Shown: positions 33,301 through 43,188, counted from the first letter of the stretch. The stretch: 64,000 bases of DNA from Oreohelix idahoensis (GCA_024509875.1 JAMPIV010012262.1:124001-188000); one strand, 5' to 3'. Notes: generated from the letters alone by a model not told the origin. Program-made: numbers and translations.

Positions 33301-36300
33301 ATTCATTCATAACCCTCCACTCCCAAAGGAGCATAGGCCTTCAACAAACACATGCCAAGTCCTCCTGTCACGTGCCATCATCTCAAGTTCTTTCCATGTT
33401 CTCCTCATCATTTTCACCTCTGTTTCCAACTCTCTTCTCCATGTACTTCTTGGTCTTCCTCTGCCTCTCTTGCCCTGGGGGTTCCATAACAAGGACTGCC
33501 TTGTAATGCTATCAACAGGTTTCCTCAGTGTGTGTCCTATCCATCGCCATCGTCTTCTTCTCATCTCTTGTTCCACTGGCATTTGTCCAGTTCTTGTCAT
33601 CAGTTCCACATTGGTAACCTTGTCATACCATTTTAATCCCTCTATTCTACGCAAGCACCCATTTATGAAAGTCTGTAGCTTTTTGGTTGTTGTCTTTGTT
33701 GTTCTCCATGTCTCCGAGCCATACAATAGGACTGACTTCACATTTGAGTTGAAGATTCTTATTTTCGTGTTGGATCCTATTTCTCTTGATCTCCATATAT
33801 TTCCCAATGCAATGAAAGCTCCTCTTGCTTTTTGTATTCTTATTTTGATATCGCTGTCTGTCCCTCCAACTTTATCTATATTACTGCCAAGATATGTGTA
33901 TGATTCTACATCTTGTATTGGCGTTTCTTCAAGTTCAACCCTGTTTTCATTACCTGCATTTATTCGCATTATTTTTGTCTTTTCCCTGTGTATTTTCAGA
34001 CCCAATTGCTGTGACCTCTCATCGAGTGTTTTCAATTTGTCCTGCATCTGATTACGGTTATGGGACAGGAGAGCCAAATCATCAGCAAAATCCAGATCAT
34101 CCAACTGCTTAGTCAGAGTCCACTGGATTCCATTTCTGTTGTGTGTTGTCGATGATCTCATAACCCAATCTATTGCCAGCAAGAAAAGAAATGGAGACAA
34201 GAGGCATCCCTGTCGCACTCCTGTTCTTATCCCAAATGGTTCTGTAAGCTGTCCTTCATGAAGAACTCTGCACGTCATGTCTTCATAGGTTTTCTTTATT
34301 AAATTAATGATCTTCAGGGGAACTCCATAATGCCTCATCAATTTCCAAAGTGATTCTCTGTCCACACTGTCAAATGCTTTTTCGTAGTCCACAAATCCGA
34401 TGTATAGTGGTGAATTCCATTCCAGACTTTGTTCAACTATTATTCTCAAAGTGGCTATCTGGTCTGTACATGATCTGTTTTGTCGAAAACCTGCTTGTTC
34501 ATCTCTCAATTTCTTGTCTATGGACTCCTTTAATCTCTCAAGGATAATCCTGTTCAATACCTTTCCTGGCACTGATAGTAACATTATTCCTCTATAATTT
34601 GTGCACTCTTGTAGATTTCCCTTCTTAGGCAACTTAACCAGATATCCTTCCTTCCATTCTGCTGGTATCTCTTCTTTTTCCCAGACTTTACCAAGTAATT
34701 TATATAACATCTCTGTAGCCGTGTCGATATCTGCTTTGATGGCCTCTGCTGGAATGCCATCAGGTCCAGACGCTTTTCCATCTCTTAGAAGCTTTATGGC
34801 TTTCTTTATTTCTTCCTTCGTTGGTCTTTCACCGTTAATTTGTAGCTCTTCTTCTGCTGGCTGGATGTCCGGCGGGTTTTGTGGAGCTGGTCTATTGAGA
34901 AGGTCCCCAAAATATTCTGTCCACCTCTTCATTTGCTCTTGTATATTGCTGAGCAGTTTCCCATTCTTATCTTTTATGAGGCAACTTGTTTGCTTGTATT
35001 TCCCTGTTAGCTTCTTTGTGCTGCTATACAGTTCTCTCATATTTCCTTTGGCTGCAGCATCTTCTGCCTCTCTTGCCAACTCCTCAATATACTTCCTCTT
35101 GTCTCTTTTGATACTTCTTTTTACTTCTTTGTTTGCTTCTGTGTACACTTCTTGAGCCTTGGCTTTGGAGCTTCTAGTTTTGCTTGTGTTTAACTCTGCT
35201 TTCTTGTTTTTTCTATCTTTTATCTTATTGATGGTTTCTGTTGTTATCCATGCTTTTTGTTGTCTTTCCCTTTTCCCCAGTATTTCTTCACATGTCTCCT
35301 TCCATACCGTTTTGACCTGCTGCCAATAGTCTTCTGTATTCTCTACATCTTCCAACTGTTGGAGCACTTGGAATTTGTTGGATACTGTGACCGCAAATTT
35401 GTCTCTTGTTTCTTGATTTCTTAGCTGTCCTACATTAAACTGTTGTCTATAATTTTGCATTGTTGCATATCTCTTGAGTTTCATTTTTACTTTGGCTATC
35501 AGAAGATGGTGATCTGATGCCACATCTGCTCCTCTATATACCTTTACATCCTGCAATGATGATCTAAACTTCTTCTTTATGCATATATGATCGATCTGAT
35601 TTTCTGTTCTATGGTCTGGTGATATCCATGTTGCCTTGTGTATTCTCTTATGTGGAAACATGCTTCCTCCTATAGCCAGTTGATTTGAAGCACAGAAGTT
35701 TGCGAATAGTTCTCCATTTTCATTCATTACTCCTAGCCCATGTTTTCCCATGACTTCTTCAAATCCGGTATTGACTGTACCTATCTTTGCATTCATGTCA
35801 CCCATCAAAATTGTGATGTCTCTTCTTTTTACTTTATCCATAATTTCCTGTAGTTTAGTATAAAATGCTTCTTTCACAGACTCTTCTTTGTCATTAGTTG
35901 GTGCATAACATTGGATGACATTGACATGAATTTTCTTTTTAGCTGTTTTGAAAATAGCTGTTATTATTCTGGGTCCCACAGCTTCCCATTCAATGAGTGC
36001 TTTCTGTGCTTCTTTAGATAACATAAGAGCTACCCCTTCACTGTGGTGTGAACTTTCGTCTTCGTGTCCTGAGGACAGCACCAATTCACCTGTGATGAGT
36101 TTCTTCCTGTCTACCCCCTTCCACTTTGTTTCACACATTCCCAGAACCTCGATTTTGTATTCCCTCATTTCTGCTGCTACTTGTGCCACTTTCCCTTGTT
36201 CGTTCAATGTCCGAACATTCCAGGTGCCAAATCGGGAAGTTCTCCTAGAAGAAAGAAGGTTAGTCAGCAACACAGACTCCTTTCGGCTTTCTCTGTGTTG

Positions 36301-36540
36301 CATCATACGCCTCCCCGCGAGAGGACCTTCCCCTGTCTTGGATGGCTGTGTTTTATTTTCTTTATTTGACTTGTCCATATTTGTTGAAGTTTTTTGTGGT
36401 TTAAATTTTTTTTACAGGATGGGGTAACCGACCCCATGCCCAACCCTCCTTAGTCGCCTTCTACGACATGCTTGGCAGGGGACAGTGTTACTATTCTTTG
36501 CTCCCCTTTCGGGCCCCGGTAACACACGGGTGAAAAGGAA
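33289..36540 (-). mobile_element. Complete RTE-type LINE (family A) with 12-bp target duplication
   Basis: The insert 33301-36528 lies on the minus strand inside LINE copy 2, flanked by GAAAAGGAAAGC (33289-33300 and 36529-36540). It has a 150-base 5' leader (36379-36528), a single intact frame, and a short 3' end with ATGA repeats (33301-33310). Complete ends, a clean duplication and an unbroken frame indicate a recent insertion. It is the best reference for the RTE fragments at 2918, 25290, 43189 and 59856. Confidence 0.95.
33307..36378 (-). CDS. RTE-type LINE polyprotein, endonuclease-reverse transcriptase (intact)
   Basis: A 1,023-codon frame with start MDKSNKENK. The N-terminal endonuclease has all expected blocks: FGTWNVRTLNEQGKVAQV, GMCETKWKGVD, VIQCYAPTND, ILMGDMNAKIG, TENQIDHI and ASDHHLLIAKVK. 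A lysine-rich linker is followed by the polymerase: GKASGPDGIPAEAIK, LPKKGNLQECTNYRGIMLL, GFVDYEKAFDSVDR, GVRQGCLLSPFLF and the catalytic LDFADDLALLSH. The RTE C-terminus follows (RRRRWRWIGHTLRKP, WNPQGKRGRGRPRSTWRREL). There is no RNase H and no ORF1, as usual for the clade. The protein nicks DNA and copies its own RNA into the genome. All catalytic residues I can check are present, so the copy could still be competent. Confidence 0.95.
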   Translation of the reverse strand: MDKSNKENKTQPSKTGEGPLAGRRMMQHRESRKESVLLTNLLSSRRTSRFGTWNVRTLNEQGKVAQVAAEMREYKIEVLGMCETKWKGVDRKKLITGELVLSSGHEDESSHHSEGVALMLSKEAQKALIEWEAVGPRIITAIFKTAKKKIHVNVIQCYAPTNDKEESVKEAFYTKLQEIMDKVKRRDITILMGDMNAKIGTVNTGFEEVMGKHGLGVMNENGELFANFCASNQLAIGGSMFPHKRIHKATWISPDHRTENQIDHICIKKKFRSSLQDVKVYRGADVASDHHLLIAKVKMKLKRYATMQNYRQQFNVGQLRNQETRDKFAVTVSNKFQVLQQLEDVENTEDYWQQVKTVWKETCEEILGKRERQQKAWITTETINKIKDRKNKKAELNTSKTRSSKAKAQEVYTEANKEVKRSIKRDKRKYIEELAREAEDAAAKGNMRELYSSTKKLTGKYKQTSCLIKDKNGKLLSNIQEQMKRWTEYFGDLLNRPAPQNPPDIQPAEEELQINGERPTKEEIKKAIKLLRDGKASGPDGIPAEAIKADIDTATEMLYKLLGKVWEKEEIPAEWKEGYLVKLPKKGNLQECTNYRGIMLLSVPGKVLNRIILERLKESIDKKLRDEQAGFRQNRSCTDQIATLRIIVEQSLEWNSPLYIGFVDYEKAFDSVDRESLWKLMRHYGVPLKIINLIKKTYEDMTCRVLHEGQLTEPFGIRTGVRQGCLLSPFLFLLAIDWVMRSSTTHNRNGIQWTLTKQLDDLDFADDLALLSHNRNQMQDKLKTLDERSQQLGLKIHREKTKIMRINAGNENRVELEETPIQDVESYTYLGSNIDKVGGTDSDIKIRIQKARGAFIALGNIWRSREIGSNTKIRIFNSNVKSVLLYGSETWRTTKTTTKKLQTFINGCLRRIEGLKWYDKVTNVELMTRTGQMPVEQEMRRRRWRWIGHTLRKPVDSITRQSLLWNPQGKRGRGRPRSTWRRELETEVKMMRRTWKELEMMARDRRTWHVFVEGLCSFGSGGL

Positions 36541-37395
36541 AGCAGAGCAACCCAAAACCACTAAGAACGGGAGGAAACATCTTAACAAACAACAAGAAAA
36601 AGGCAGAAACGTTTAACAAATGCTATGCGTCAGCAAAACAAATTACAGAAAACCGCTAGACAAAACAACTAAGAACATAACAAAAACAGAACAGAGAGCT
36701 GCTAAAGCAAGTATTCCACTATTTGAAACTGAGGACACCATCCACGAAATTAATAGTGCACTACAAAAATTAAAGAAAGCTCCAGGACTAGACAAAATTA
36801 CCAATGAAATGATACTAAACCTAGGCCCAGTTGCAAAGTTAGTATTCTTAAACTTCATTAACAGAACATGGAAATAAAGCACACTCACTAAAGCTTGGTT
36901 GACTGCAAAAATCAAACCAATTCTAAAGAAAAACAAGCCAGCTGAAGAGCCTGGAAGCTACAGACCAGTCTCACTGACCTCAGCAATTGGAAAACTTGCA
37001 GTGGTAATACAGCTCGCCGAAACAATTAACAATCTGCTAACAAAATACGACATCAGAGTCACTCTCCAGTGGATACCAGGGCACACAGACATACCAGGCA
37101 ATGATAAAGCAGACAGACTAGCAAAATAGAAGCAAGCATGGTTCAAACAAGCAAGATAAAGCAGACAGACTAGCAAAATAGAAGCAAGCTTTGTTCAAAC
37201 AAACACTCCAGCAAACATGCAGACAGCTAAAAAAATACTCCAAAACAACTTCAAAGAGAAATGGCTGAACGGATAGGCAAAAGGATCTACTGGACATGCC
37301 TTGTATAAAGAAATGGCCCATCCCAACAAAAATGAGAACATTAATAACCTACGACATGTGGAGCAGAGCACAATCTTCTAACTAAGAACTGAACA
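36541..37395 (+). pseudogene. LINE copy 2: remains of reverse transcriptase and RNase H
   Basis: After the RTE insert the frame gives RAAKASIPLFETEDTIHEIN, then KAPGLDKITNEMILNLGPVA, KKNKPAEEPGSYRPVSL and, directly, ETINNLLTKYDIRVTLQWIP and GHTDIPGNDKADRLAK. Polymerase motifs from AFD to ADD and the first RNase H catalytic residues are missing, so an internal deletion of roughly 1.5 kb joins the two domains. An imperfect 47-base duplication containing AGATAAAGCAGACAGACTAG follows at 37106-37190. Confidence 0.8.
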
Positions 37396-37971
37396 CTTAC
37401 TTACTTACTTAGTCGTTCCCCTTCTACCGTGAGGTGTAGAGGTTTGGAAGAGAGAGCGCCAGACTATCCTATCGGCTGTCGTCCTCCTGGCCTGGTTCCA
37501 TTCTAGTCCTCGGTCCTTCATTTAGCAATCAGGGCAACATCATCAACAAATGCCAGCTCGTACATACCTATCTCATCTTCCAGTACCCCACTGAATACTT
37601 TCTTGTTCTCTCCTTACATGCCTTGATAACAATGTCCATGAGGAGTATGAAAAGACAAGGTGACAGGATATCACCTTGTCTTACACCAGTGGTGGTCCTG
37701 AACTCTTCTGACTTATGGTTTGCTGTCCTCACATAATTACTGCAAGACTTGTAGAAGCTCTGTATATCATGAATCAGAGGTGCTGGAATGTTCTTCCTTG
37801 CCAAACAGTCCCAAAGTTTGCTCCAGGGACCCTGTCAAACCCCTTTTCCAGATCTATGAAACAAATATGGATCTCACTCTTATACTCAAGGGCCTTTTCA
37901 CTCAGCTGTCTGAGTGTGAAGATTAGGTCTTGAGTACTTCGGTTTGCTCGGAAGAACTGAACACACCAGAT
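37383..37971 (-). mobile_element. RTE-type LINE (family B) fragment with 13-bp target duplication
   Basis: The insert 37396-37958 on the minus strand is flanked by AAGAACTGAACAC. It encodes a 5'-truncated piece of polymerase (ARKNIPAPLIHDIQSFYKSC, GVRQGDILSPCLFILLMD, a degraded ADD region in flanking frames) and ends with a TAAG tetranucleotide tail (seen as TTACTTAC at 37396-37412). The inside is partly deleted, because tail-proximal sequence follows directly on polymerase sequence. Confidence 0.85.
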
Positions 37972-38210
37972 TCAACAAGCACTAAAAAAAATTAAACGCA
38001 TGAGCCTAAATTCCGCAACTATACCTATCTGTATGAGACAGTTCAGCATGTGCTGCTCACTTGCCCAGGACTTTCCACAGAGAGACAACAGCTATTGCCG
38101 GACTCCCCAACAATCACACTCTATACAGCACCACTCAACAACTGCAGACGACGTGCTAATTCTTCAGCTTAGCATTGTCTGCTAAAGAGCAACGAGCTCA
38201 GTAGTCCTAG
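37971..38210 (+). pseudogene. LINE copy 2: C-terminal region
   Basis: In shifting frames: TRFNKHLKKIK, then TVQHVLLTCPGL and the end around CTAAAGAGCAACGAGCTCAG. It corresponds to the CxCG...HVLxxCP tail of LINE copy 1. It ends near a short CAACAA repeat at 38217. Confidence 0.7.
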
Positions 38211-38221
38211 TTAATCAACAA

Positions 38222-38560
38222 CAACAACTCTGGCTTCTATTTGGTTGGCTGCATGCAGGAGGATCTCACTGTGGACACATGATAGGCGGCGCGGGGGGAG
38301 GGTTGAGAAGTGGTTCTGTATAGAATGTGACAATTCTTTGGGAGAGCCCAGAACCAAAGCACAGTATTTTAGTTCTGTATATTTGGATGACTGGGAATGC
38401 ACAGTATACCACATGCTTCTTAATCCTAGCTTGGGACCAGATGTGATGATCTTTTAAATGAAAGCCAAGCTGGAGAAACTGGAGCTCATGACTTCAACTC
38501 AACATGTTTCGGAGTGGTAGAAAAACCACAGGAATAGCCTAGATCTACAGTGTAGATAAT
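38222..38560 (+). mobile_element. Fragment of the I/jockey-type LINE 5' leader
   Basis: Shares GGCTGCATGCAGGAGGAT, GGGAGAGCCCAGAACCAAAG and TGACTGGGAATGCACAGTAT with the leaders at 21448-21723 (reverse) and 31300-31480. It lies right behind the 3' end of copy 2, so it is a second, truncated element next to it. Confidence 0.7.
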
Positions 38561-38909
38561 ACCAAGGAGTCTTCAACTTGGTATTGGCTGCAAAAGAGCG
38601 AGAAGCGCAGCAGCCCTAGTTAAAGAACAGTAGCCATAGATTTAAGCATGCTCCATTTAGGCACATGATAGCTCCATTTATGGGTTTTAGGTTACCAGGT
38701 TTCATATCACATCTCTTAGCAACTTGCTGTGAGGCAAGGTTGTCATTTGGACTCTATGCACTAACCTGTGAAATGCAAATACTCATCATTTTCTGATTTG
38801 GTCTAAAATGCTGTGTATCTTCTGGGCTTTTGTAATTTAACTGGCATGACAGTGACTTATTACCAACCATGCCACATAAGAGATATGTTTTTTATACTCT
38901 GTCATTCAG

Positions 38910-39002
38910 CCTGCTGATAGCAACGTCAATGACCTCGAACCATTTCCGACCTTGAAGTCAGCTCTTAAAAAAGTTGACCCGTGTGTGGGATTCCTCATAG
39001 TG
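38910..39002 (+). CDS. GPCPD1-like: GPCPD1-like exon f (E-x-K region altered)
   Basis: Acceptor GTCATTCAG, donor GTG/GTGAGT, 31 codons in phase 0. It encodes PADSNVNDLEPFPTLKSA, then LKKVDPCVGFLIV. It aligns with ENQPFPSLKMVLESLPEDVGFNIEIK of GPCPD1. Where the family has N-I-E (Glu is the third metal ligand) this exon ends in L-I-V, so the ligand Glu is replaced by Val. The frame and both splice sites are sound. Confidence 0.88.
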
Positions 39003-39084
39003 GTGAGTCGTACAACACTTATGCTGTTATGACTGACATATCCGTTACTTTTCTGTCATAATATAAAAACAGCTTCTTATAATT

Positions 39085-39345
39085 TATAATTTACCTATCA
39101 GGTTTAACTTGAGGGTTTTCCTGTTTATTGAATAAATTAAAAGGTAAAGGAAGTCCTACAACAGAACTTGCCCTAGGGAAGTATAGTGTTAGAGACTTCA
39201 CCATACTAGATCCAGCTTTTTGTGAAGTGGGGTGACCAGTTTCCTTCATCCCATACCCATTTACAGCTGGGTAGACTGGAAGTGACACTGCCAGGATTCA
39301 ATCCTGGATACCCAGTAACTGTGCCACTAGAGGACAGTGCTTGAT
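39085..39345 (-). mobile_element. SINE family 2, copy 1 (minus)
   Basis: On the minus strand, a tRNA-like head with GGATTGAATCC (B box) is followed by CAGTGTCACTTCCAGTCTAC and AGCTGTAAATGGGTATGG. The body shares CTGGATCTAGTATGGTGAAG with 40633-40865. Confidence 0.65.
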
Positions 39346-39599
39346 ATAAATTATAGATAGTTTAAAATATCTATTGAGAAATGAAGACTTTATCAGCAGT
39401 GAAAGTCACCTGTTCAAGGAACCATTGAAAAACCCCACCATATATAAGAAATTACAGGCAGCTTTCAATGCCTATTTCAAGATGAGGCTGATGCTTGAGA
39501 AAGACCTAAGTCCCGGACCATCATCTAAGTGTGACCTACCGCTGCTGCTGTGATGCATTGCTGTTTTACTGATGTTATTACTTATTCATGATACATCAT

Positions 39600-40207
39600 T
39601 CAATAAAGGTCACTCATCATCATCATCAGTTGCCATCTCCATAACGAAGGTTGGCTGTAATGGATCTCCAACGTCTTCTGTCTCTTGTCTTGGTGATGCA
39701 CTCTGATAGACTCTTTCCTGTCCATCTCTTGGTGTTGTCTTCCCACTTATAGCGCTGTCTTCCCCTTGCACGTTTGCCTTCAACTCTCCCTTCTGTTATG
39801 GTCTTCTGCAAGGTATTATGCCTTTTTATGTGGCCAAAGTATTTTAGCTGCCGAACTTTGATCTCCCTCATTAGTTCTCTTTTCATACCTAGATTTTCTA
39901 GGACCTCCTTATTTGTTTTCATCTCTTTCCATGAGATACGCCCCATTCTTCTATATATCCACATTTCAAGAGCCTCAATTCTTTCTTCCAAATGCTTATT
40001 CATCGTCCATGTTTCCGCACCATACAGAAATGCAGAATATATATAACACTTTATGATTCTCAGTTTTAATATGTGAGATAACTGTTTAGACGTCAGTATA
40101 TGTTTCATATTGTTGAATGTAGCTTTGGCCATTCCTATTCTCTTCTTGATTTCTGTCACTATTGTACTATTAATGTGTATATTACACCCATGAATCACTG
40201 TATACAT
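39600..40207 (-). pseudogene. LINE fragment (family D), C-terminal region, 193-codon frame
   Basis: An open frame encodes the last part of a LINE polyprotein: FLYGAETWTMNKHLEERIEA, LEMWIYRRMGRISWKE, KVRQLKYFGHIKRHNTLQK, RQRYKWEDNTKRWTGKS and DRRRWRSITANLRYGDGN. It ends in a (GAT)n tail, seen as ATCATC at 39614-39627. The polymerase and endonuclease are missing, so it is 5'-truncated although still open. Copies of the same family flank the full-length LINE at 17.2-22.8 kb. Confidence 0.85.
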
Positions 40208-40632
40208 ACTGTATTGTATATCTCAGGTTAAAACTACAGAAACCAGTAAAAGTGGGCAGTGTAGACTGTATCCACCATATTTCTCAAGTGGCTGTCCATA
40301 TGCACGCTACAGCTAGCCTGAAGCTAACCCCAACCCTGTTTCAAGCTGTGTCAAACAGCTAGCTTTAACCTACTCCCACATCTGTTTAAAGCTTTGTCAA
40401 ACAGCTAGCCTTAACCTAACCCCAACCCTGTTTCAAGCTTTGTCAAAAATAATAACATCCGACAAACACTGAGGCCATATTAAAAATGAAAACAAAATTT
40501 TTAAAATTCAAACTTGAAGTGAAATGCTGCATATCCAGCCAACACGGTGGCCTCCAGTCTACTGACCTCTATTCTAGCCAGTAACCTATCAGGAATGTAC
40601 CTCCATTTATACCGTTATAATGACTCTGTAAG
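40208..40632. other. Unassigned intron with a short local repeat
   Basis: CAGCTAGCTTTAACCTAMCCC-like blocks with AAGCTTTGTCAAA repeat three times around 40330-40450. Nothing else is recognisable. Confidence 0.4.
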
Positions 40633-40865
40633 TGTCTCATTGGCTAAGCTGTTAAGAGTGCTTGCCTCTTGCAGGAAAGTTACTGGGTTCCGGGATCAAA
40701 AACTGGCAGTGTAAAGTTCTCCAATCTGCCCAGCTGTAAATTTGTATCTGGCTCTGCTCTTTAGTTCAGGAAGGCAAAGCAGTGAGAAAGGGAACTAATA
40801 ACCCCCTCTTCATAAAGCTGGACCTAGTATAGTGTAGTCTCTAACACTTCACCCCCTTATGGCAG
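40633..40865 (+). mobile_element. SINE family 2, copy 2 (plus)
   Basis: tRNA-like head (GGCTAAGCTGTTAAGAGTGC, later GGGTTCCGGGATCAAA), then TGCCCAGCTGTAAATTTGTA and CTGGCTCTGCTCTTTAGTTC, shared with 39085-39345 and 61535-61690. Confidence 0.65.
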
Positions 40866-40930
40866 TATCTAGTTTGGGACTACTTGTACCTTCTTAATGA
40901 CCCTGTAGGGTGCTGTTTCATTTAGCTCTT

Positions 40931-41420
40931 TGGGGGGGGGGGGGGTTGGAACATGTCCTGAGCACTAAAAGAGATATTGCTGTGTGTGAGCGCTCATAGA
41001 CACACACACACACACATAGATACACATACATACACACGCTCACACATACAGATTCACACAGACATACACAGACTCACAAAGACCACATACAGACTCACAA
41101 AAGACCACATACAGTCTCACAAAGACCACATACAGACCACACAGACTCACAAAGACCACATACAGACTCACAAAGACCACATACAGACCACAGAGACTCA
41201 CAAAGACCACATACAGACCACACAGACTCACAAAGACCACATACAGACTCACAAAGACCACATACAGACTCACACAGACCACATACAGACTCACAAAGAC
41301 CACATACAGACCACAAAGACCATACAGACTCACAAAGACCACATTCAGACCACATACAGACCACAAAGACCACATACAGACCACAAATACACACAGACTC
41401 GCACATACAAACACATACAT
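40931..41420. repeat. Poly-G run and 21-bp minisatellite
   Basis: A 15-base G run (40931-40945) precedes CA-rich sequence and then about fifteen copies of a 21-bp unit (CAGACTCACAAAGACCACAT). Histidine/threonine-rich and Cys/Val-rich frames over the array are artefacts. Confidence 0.93.
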
Positions 41421-41563
41421 ACTTCCAGCACAGTTCTATATAAATAAACTTATGTGTTTTTTTTCTGCCATAATTACGTGTCCTCTTGCAACAACTTTGC
41501 TAAAGAACACAACATATTTTCCCATATAAATCATTTGATGCATGCCTTTCTGTTAACACAAAG

Positions 41564-41764
41564 GTTAATTATCCACAACGTTTGGAGAACGGACAGATGG
41601 AGGTGGAGAACTATTTCGACAAGAATACTGTCATAGATGATATCATCACCACAGTGGTAAATTTCTACTATCCAAGAAAGATAATCTTCTCCTCATCTGA
41701 TGCCGATACTTGTATCATGCTACAAAAGAAACAGAACATGTTCCCAGTGCTATTTCGAAGTCAG
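41564..41764 (+). CDS. GPCPD1-like: GPCPD1-like exon g
   Basis: Acceptor AACACAAAG, donor CAG/GTGAGG, 67 codons in phase 0. It begins VNYPQRLENGQMEVENYF, where family members have I-K-W/Y, so the conserved Lys of E-x-K is Asn. It continues DKNTVIDDIITTVV, FYYPRKIIFSSSDADTCI and MLQKKQNMFPVLFRSQ. Alignment to NLFLDIILKTVLENS...[30 protein letters not shown] is continuous and without gaps in the second half. Confidence 0.93.
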
Positions 41765-41954
41765 GTGAGGTAGAAGCGTAAGAACATTTGGAAAAATGAG
41801 CGAGGGTAATTTATCTTTCATAAAATGCAGTTAAGTGAAGGAACAGGCAAGTGTGTTCTTTGTTGGATGACTGTTTTATTTATTGTGCCTGCTCTCTTCA
41901 TCGAGGCCAGCATGAGTAAAATTAATGCGTTGTTTTTCTCATTGTTATTTATCC

Positions 41955-42115
41955 AGCATATCGTACAAGGTGACTATGAAGTCATGTATGGGGCTGGCAA
42001 CCTTGTTACGTAAAACAAATTGCCACAGAAATCACCGCTGCAAAAGAGTGTTTGCTTGGTGCAGGCTTCCTTCAAGTGGACCGGTGACAGTGGTAGCTCC
42101 ATGCTCCATAAGGAA
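41955..42115 (-). repeat. Interspersed repeat, copy 4 of 5 (reverse)
   Basis: The reverse complement carries GGAGCATGGAGCTACCACTG and GGAAGCCTGCACCAAGCAAA, like 28312-28565. Confidence 0.7.
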
Positions 42116-42885
42116 AATAATGATGATGTTATTGGTTCAATAGCTTTTGAGCTCTCGCCCTTCAGCCCAGTGGCATGTAGTGCTATCTGCACATGTTTGC
42201 AAGCTGTTGTTTTGTTCAATAAAAGATTTTCCACATATCTAGCCTCAGAGGATGGATCTTTTTCCGAACATCGTCTAGTGCTGGGCACTTAAAGAGGTGG
42301 TGGTCAACAGTTTCATAGGAGTAAGTACACAACTGCACTCTGGAGTGTGTTATGATTGGATTCTGTTCAAGTGCTTGTTAAGTAGTATATCAGTAAATGA
42401 GGAGGCTGCTGTAAGTTAAGTAGTGTGTGTCGTGTCCAGAGCAGAAAAATGGGGCTCTAAAAGGAGTGTGTAAGCATATGCATAAAAGGAAAAACTGAGT
42501 CCTTTGAGTTGTAAACAATGAAAGTAGATAAACAACAGACACTCATAAGAAATAAAGAAAGGAAACAAAGGCCACTAGACAACAGAAAAGTATGACAAGT
42601 GATAGGTGCTCAGGATATTCAAGCCAGGTCCATTGAAATGGTAGGAAGTTTGGATTCAAGGCATCAGCAGCATTCCGACAGTTAGTTACGACTGAAGGGG
42701 CTATTATTATTATTATTAATATTATTATTGGTGAGTGGATGAAAACAGGAAGTCTGAAGGACTGGTTAAGATAAAGACTAATTGATGCTGACTCAGTAAA
42801 TGAAGGGGAGAAAGAACCTAAAGGGAGACAGTAGGGACAGAGATATCAGAGTTTCAGTCACAAAGTAAAACTTTCAGTAATCCGT
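42116..42885. other. Unassigned intron
   Basis: No recognisable gene. There is an ATT/TTA trinucleotide run at 42700-42728, and two short RTE-like tail words that I did not annotate. Confidence 0.3.
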
Positions 42886-43188
42886 CCAGATGTCCTGTAA
42901 AAAAAAAGGTAAAGGAACCCGCTACACGCCCATTGAGGCATATTGGGAATATGGTGTTAGGCCCATATTATCTTGACCGTCGGCACACTAGGGGTAATGT
43001 GGTTGGCATCACGCCGGCCGCCTTAACCTTCCCAGAGTTGCTCTGGTACCCATTTGGGGCTGGGTTGACCCAGGAGCCATTTGTGGCCTAAAAAATTCCC
43101 ACCTCATCTGGGGATCGAACCATAGACCACTGCGCTAGGAAGCCAGTGCACTAACCACTATACTACCGCGGCTCCCCAGATGTCCTGT
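42886..43188 (-). mobile_element. tRNA-headed SINE (minus) with 13-bp target duplication
   Basis: The insert 42899-43175 is flanked by CCAGATGTCCTGT (42886-42898 and 43176-43188). On the minus strand it starts GGAGCCGCGGTAGTATAGTG with a B box GGTTCGATCCC and ends in an A/T-rich tail at 42899-42907. Its head is closely related to that of the SINE at 25564-25929. Confidence 0.92.

Larger units (their letters stand above)
30455..38210 (+). mobile_element. I/jockey-type LINE copy 2, split by three insertions
   Basis: The element reads 5' leader (30455-31609), endonuclease start (31610-31836), palindromic insert (31837-32312), endonuclease (32327-32924), linker (to 33300), an intact RTE insert (33301-36528), the start of the reverse transcriptase (36541-36990), a deletion that removes most of the polymerase, the end of RNase H (37000-37130), an RTE fragment (37396-37958), and the C-terminal region (37971-38210). 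Each insertion is bracketed by its own target duplication, so the relative order of events can be read. The copy is inactive. Confidence 0.85.

Noticed and set aside
33470..36427. Plus-strand frames opposite the RTE element
   Set aside because: Antisense shadows of the intact RTE polyprotein.
40995..41420. CRISPR-like array
   Set aside because: Short direct repeats with no unique spacers, in a eukaryotic intron; a simple minisatellite.
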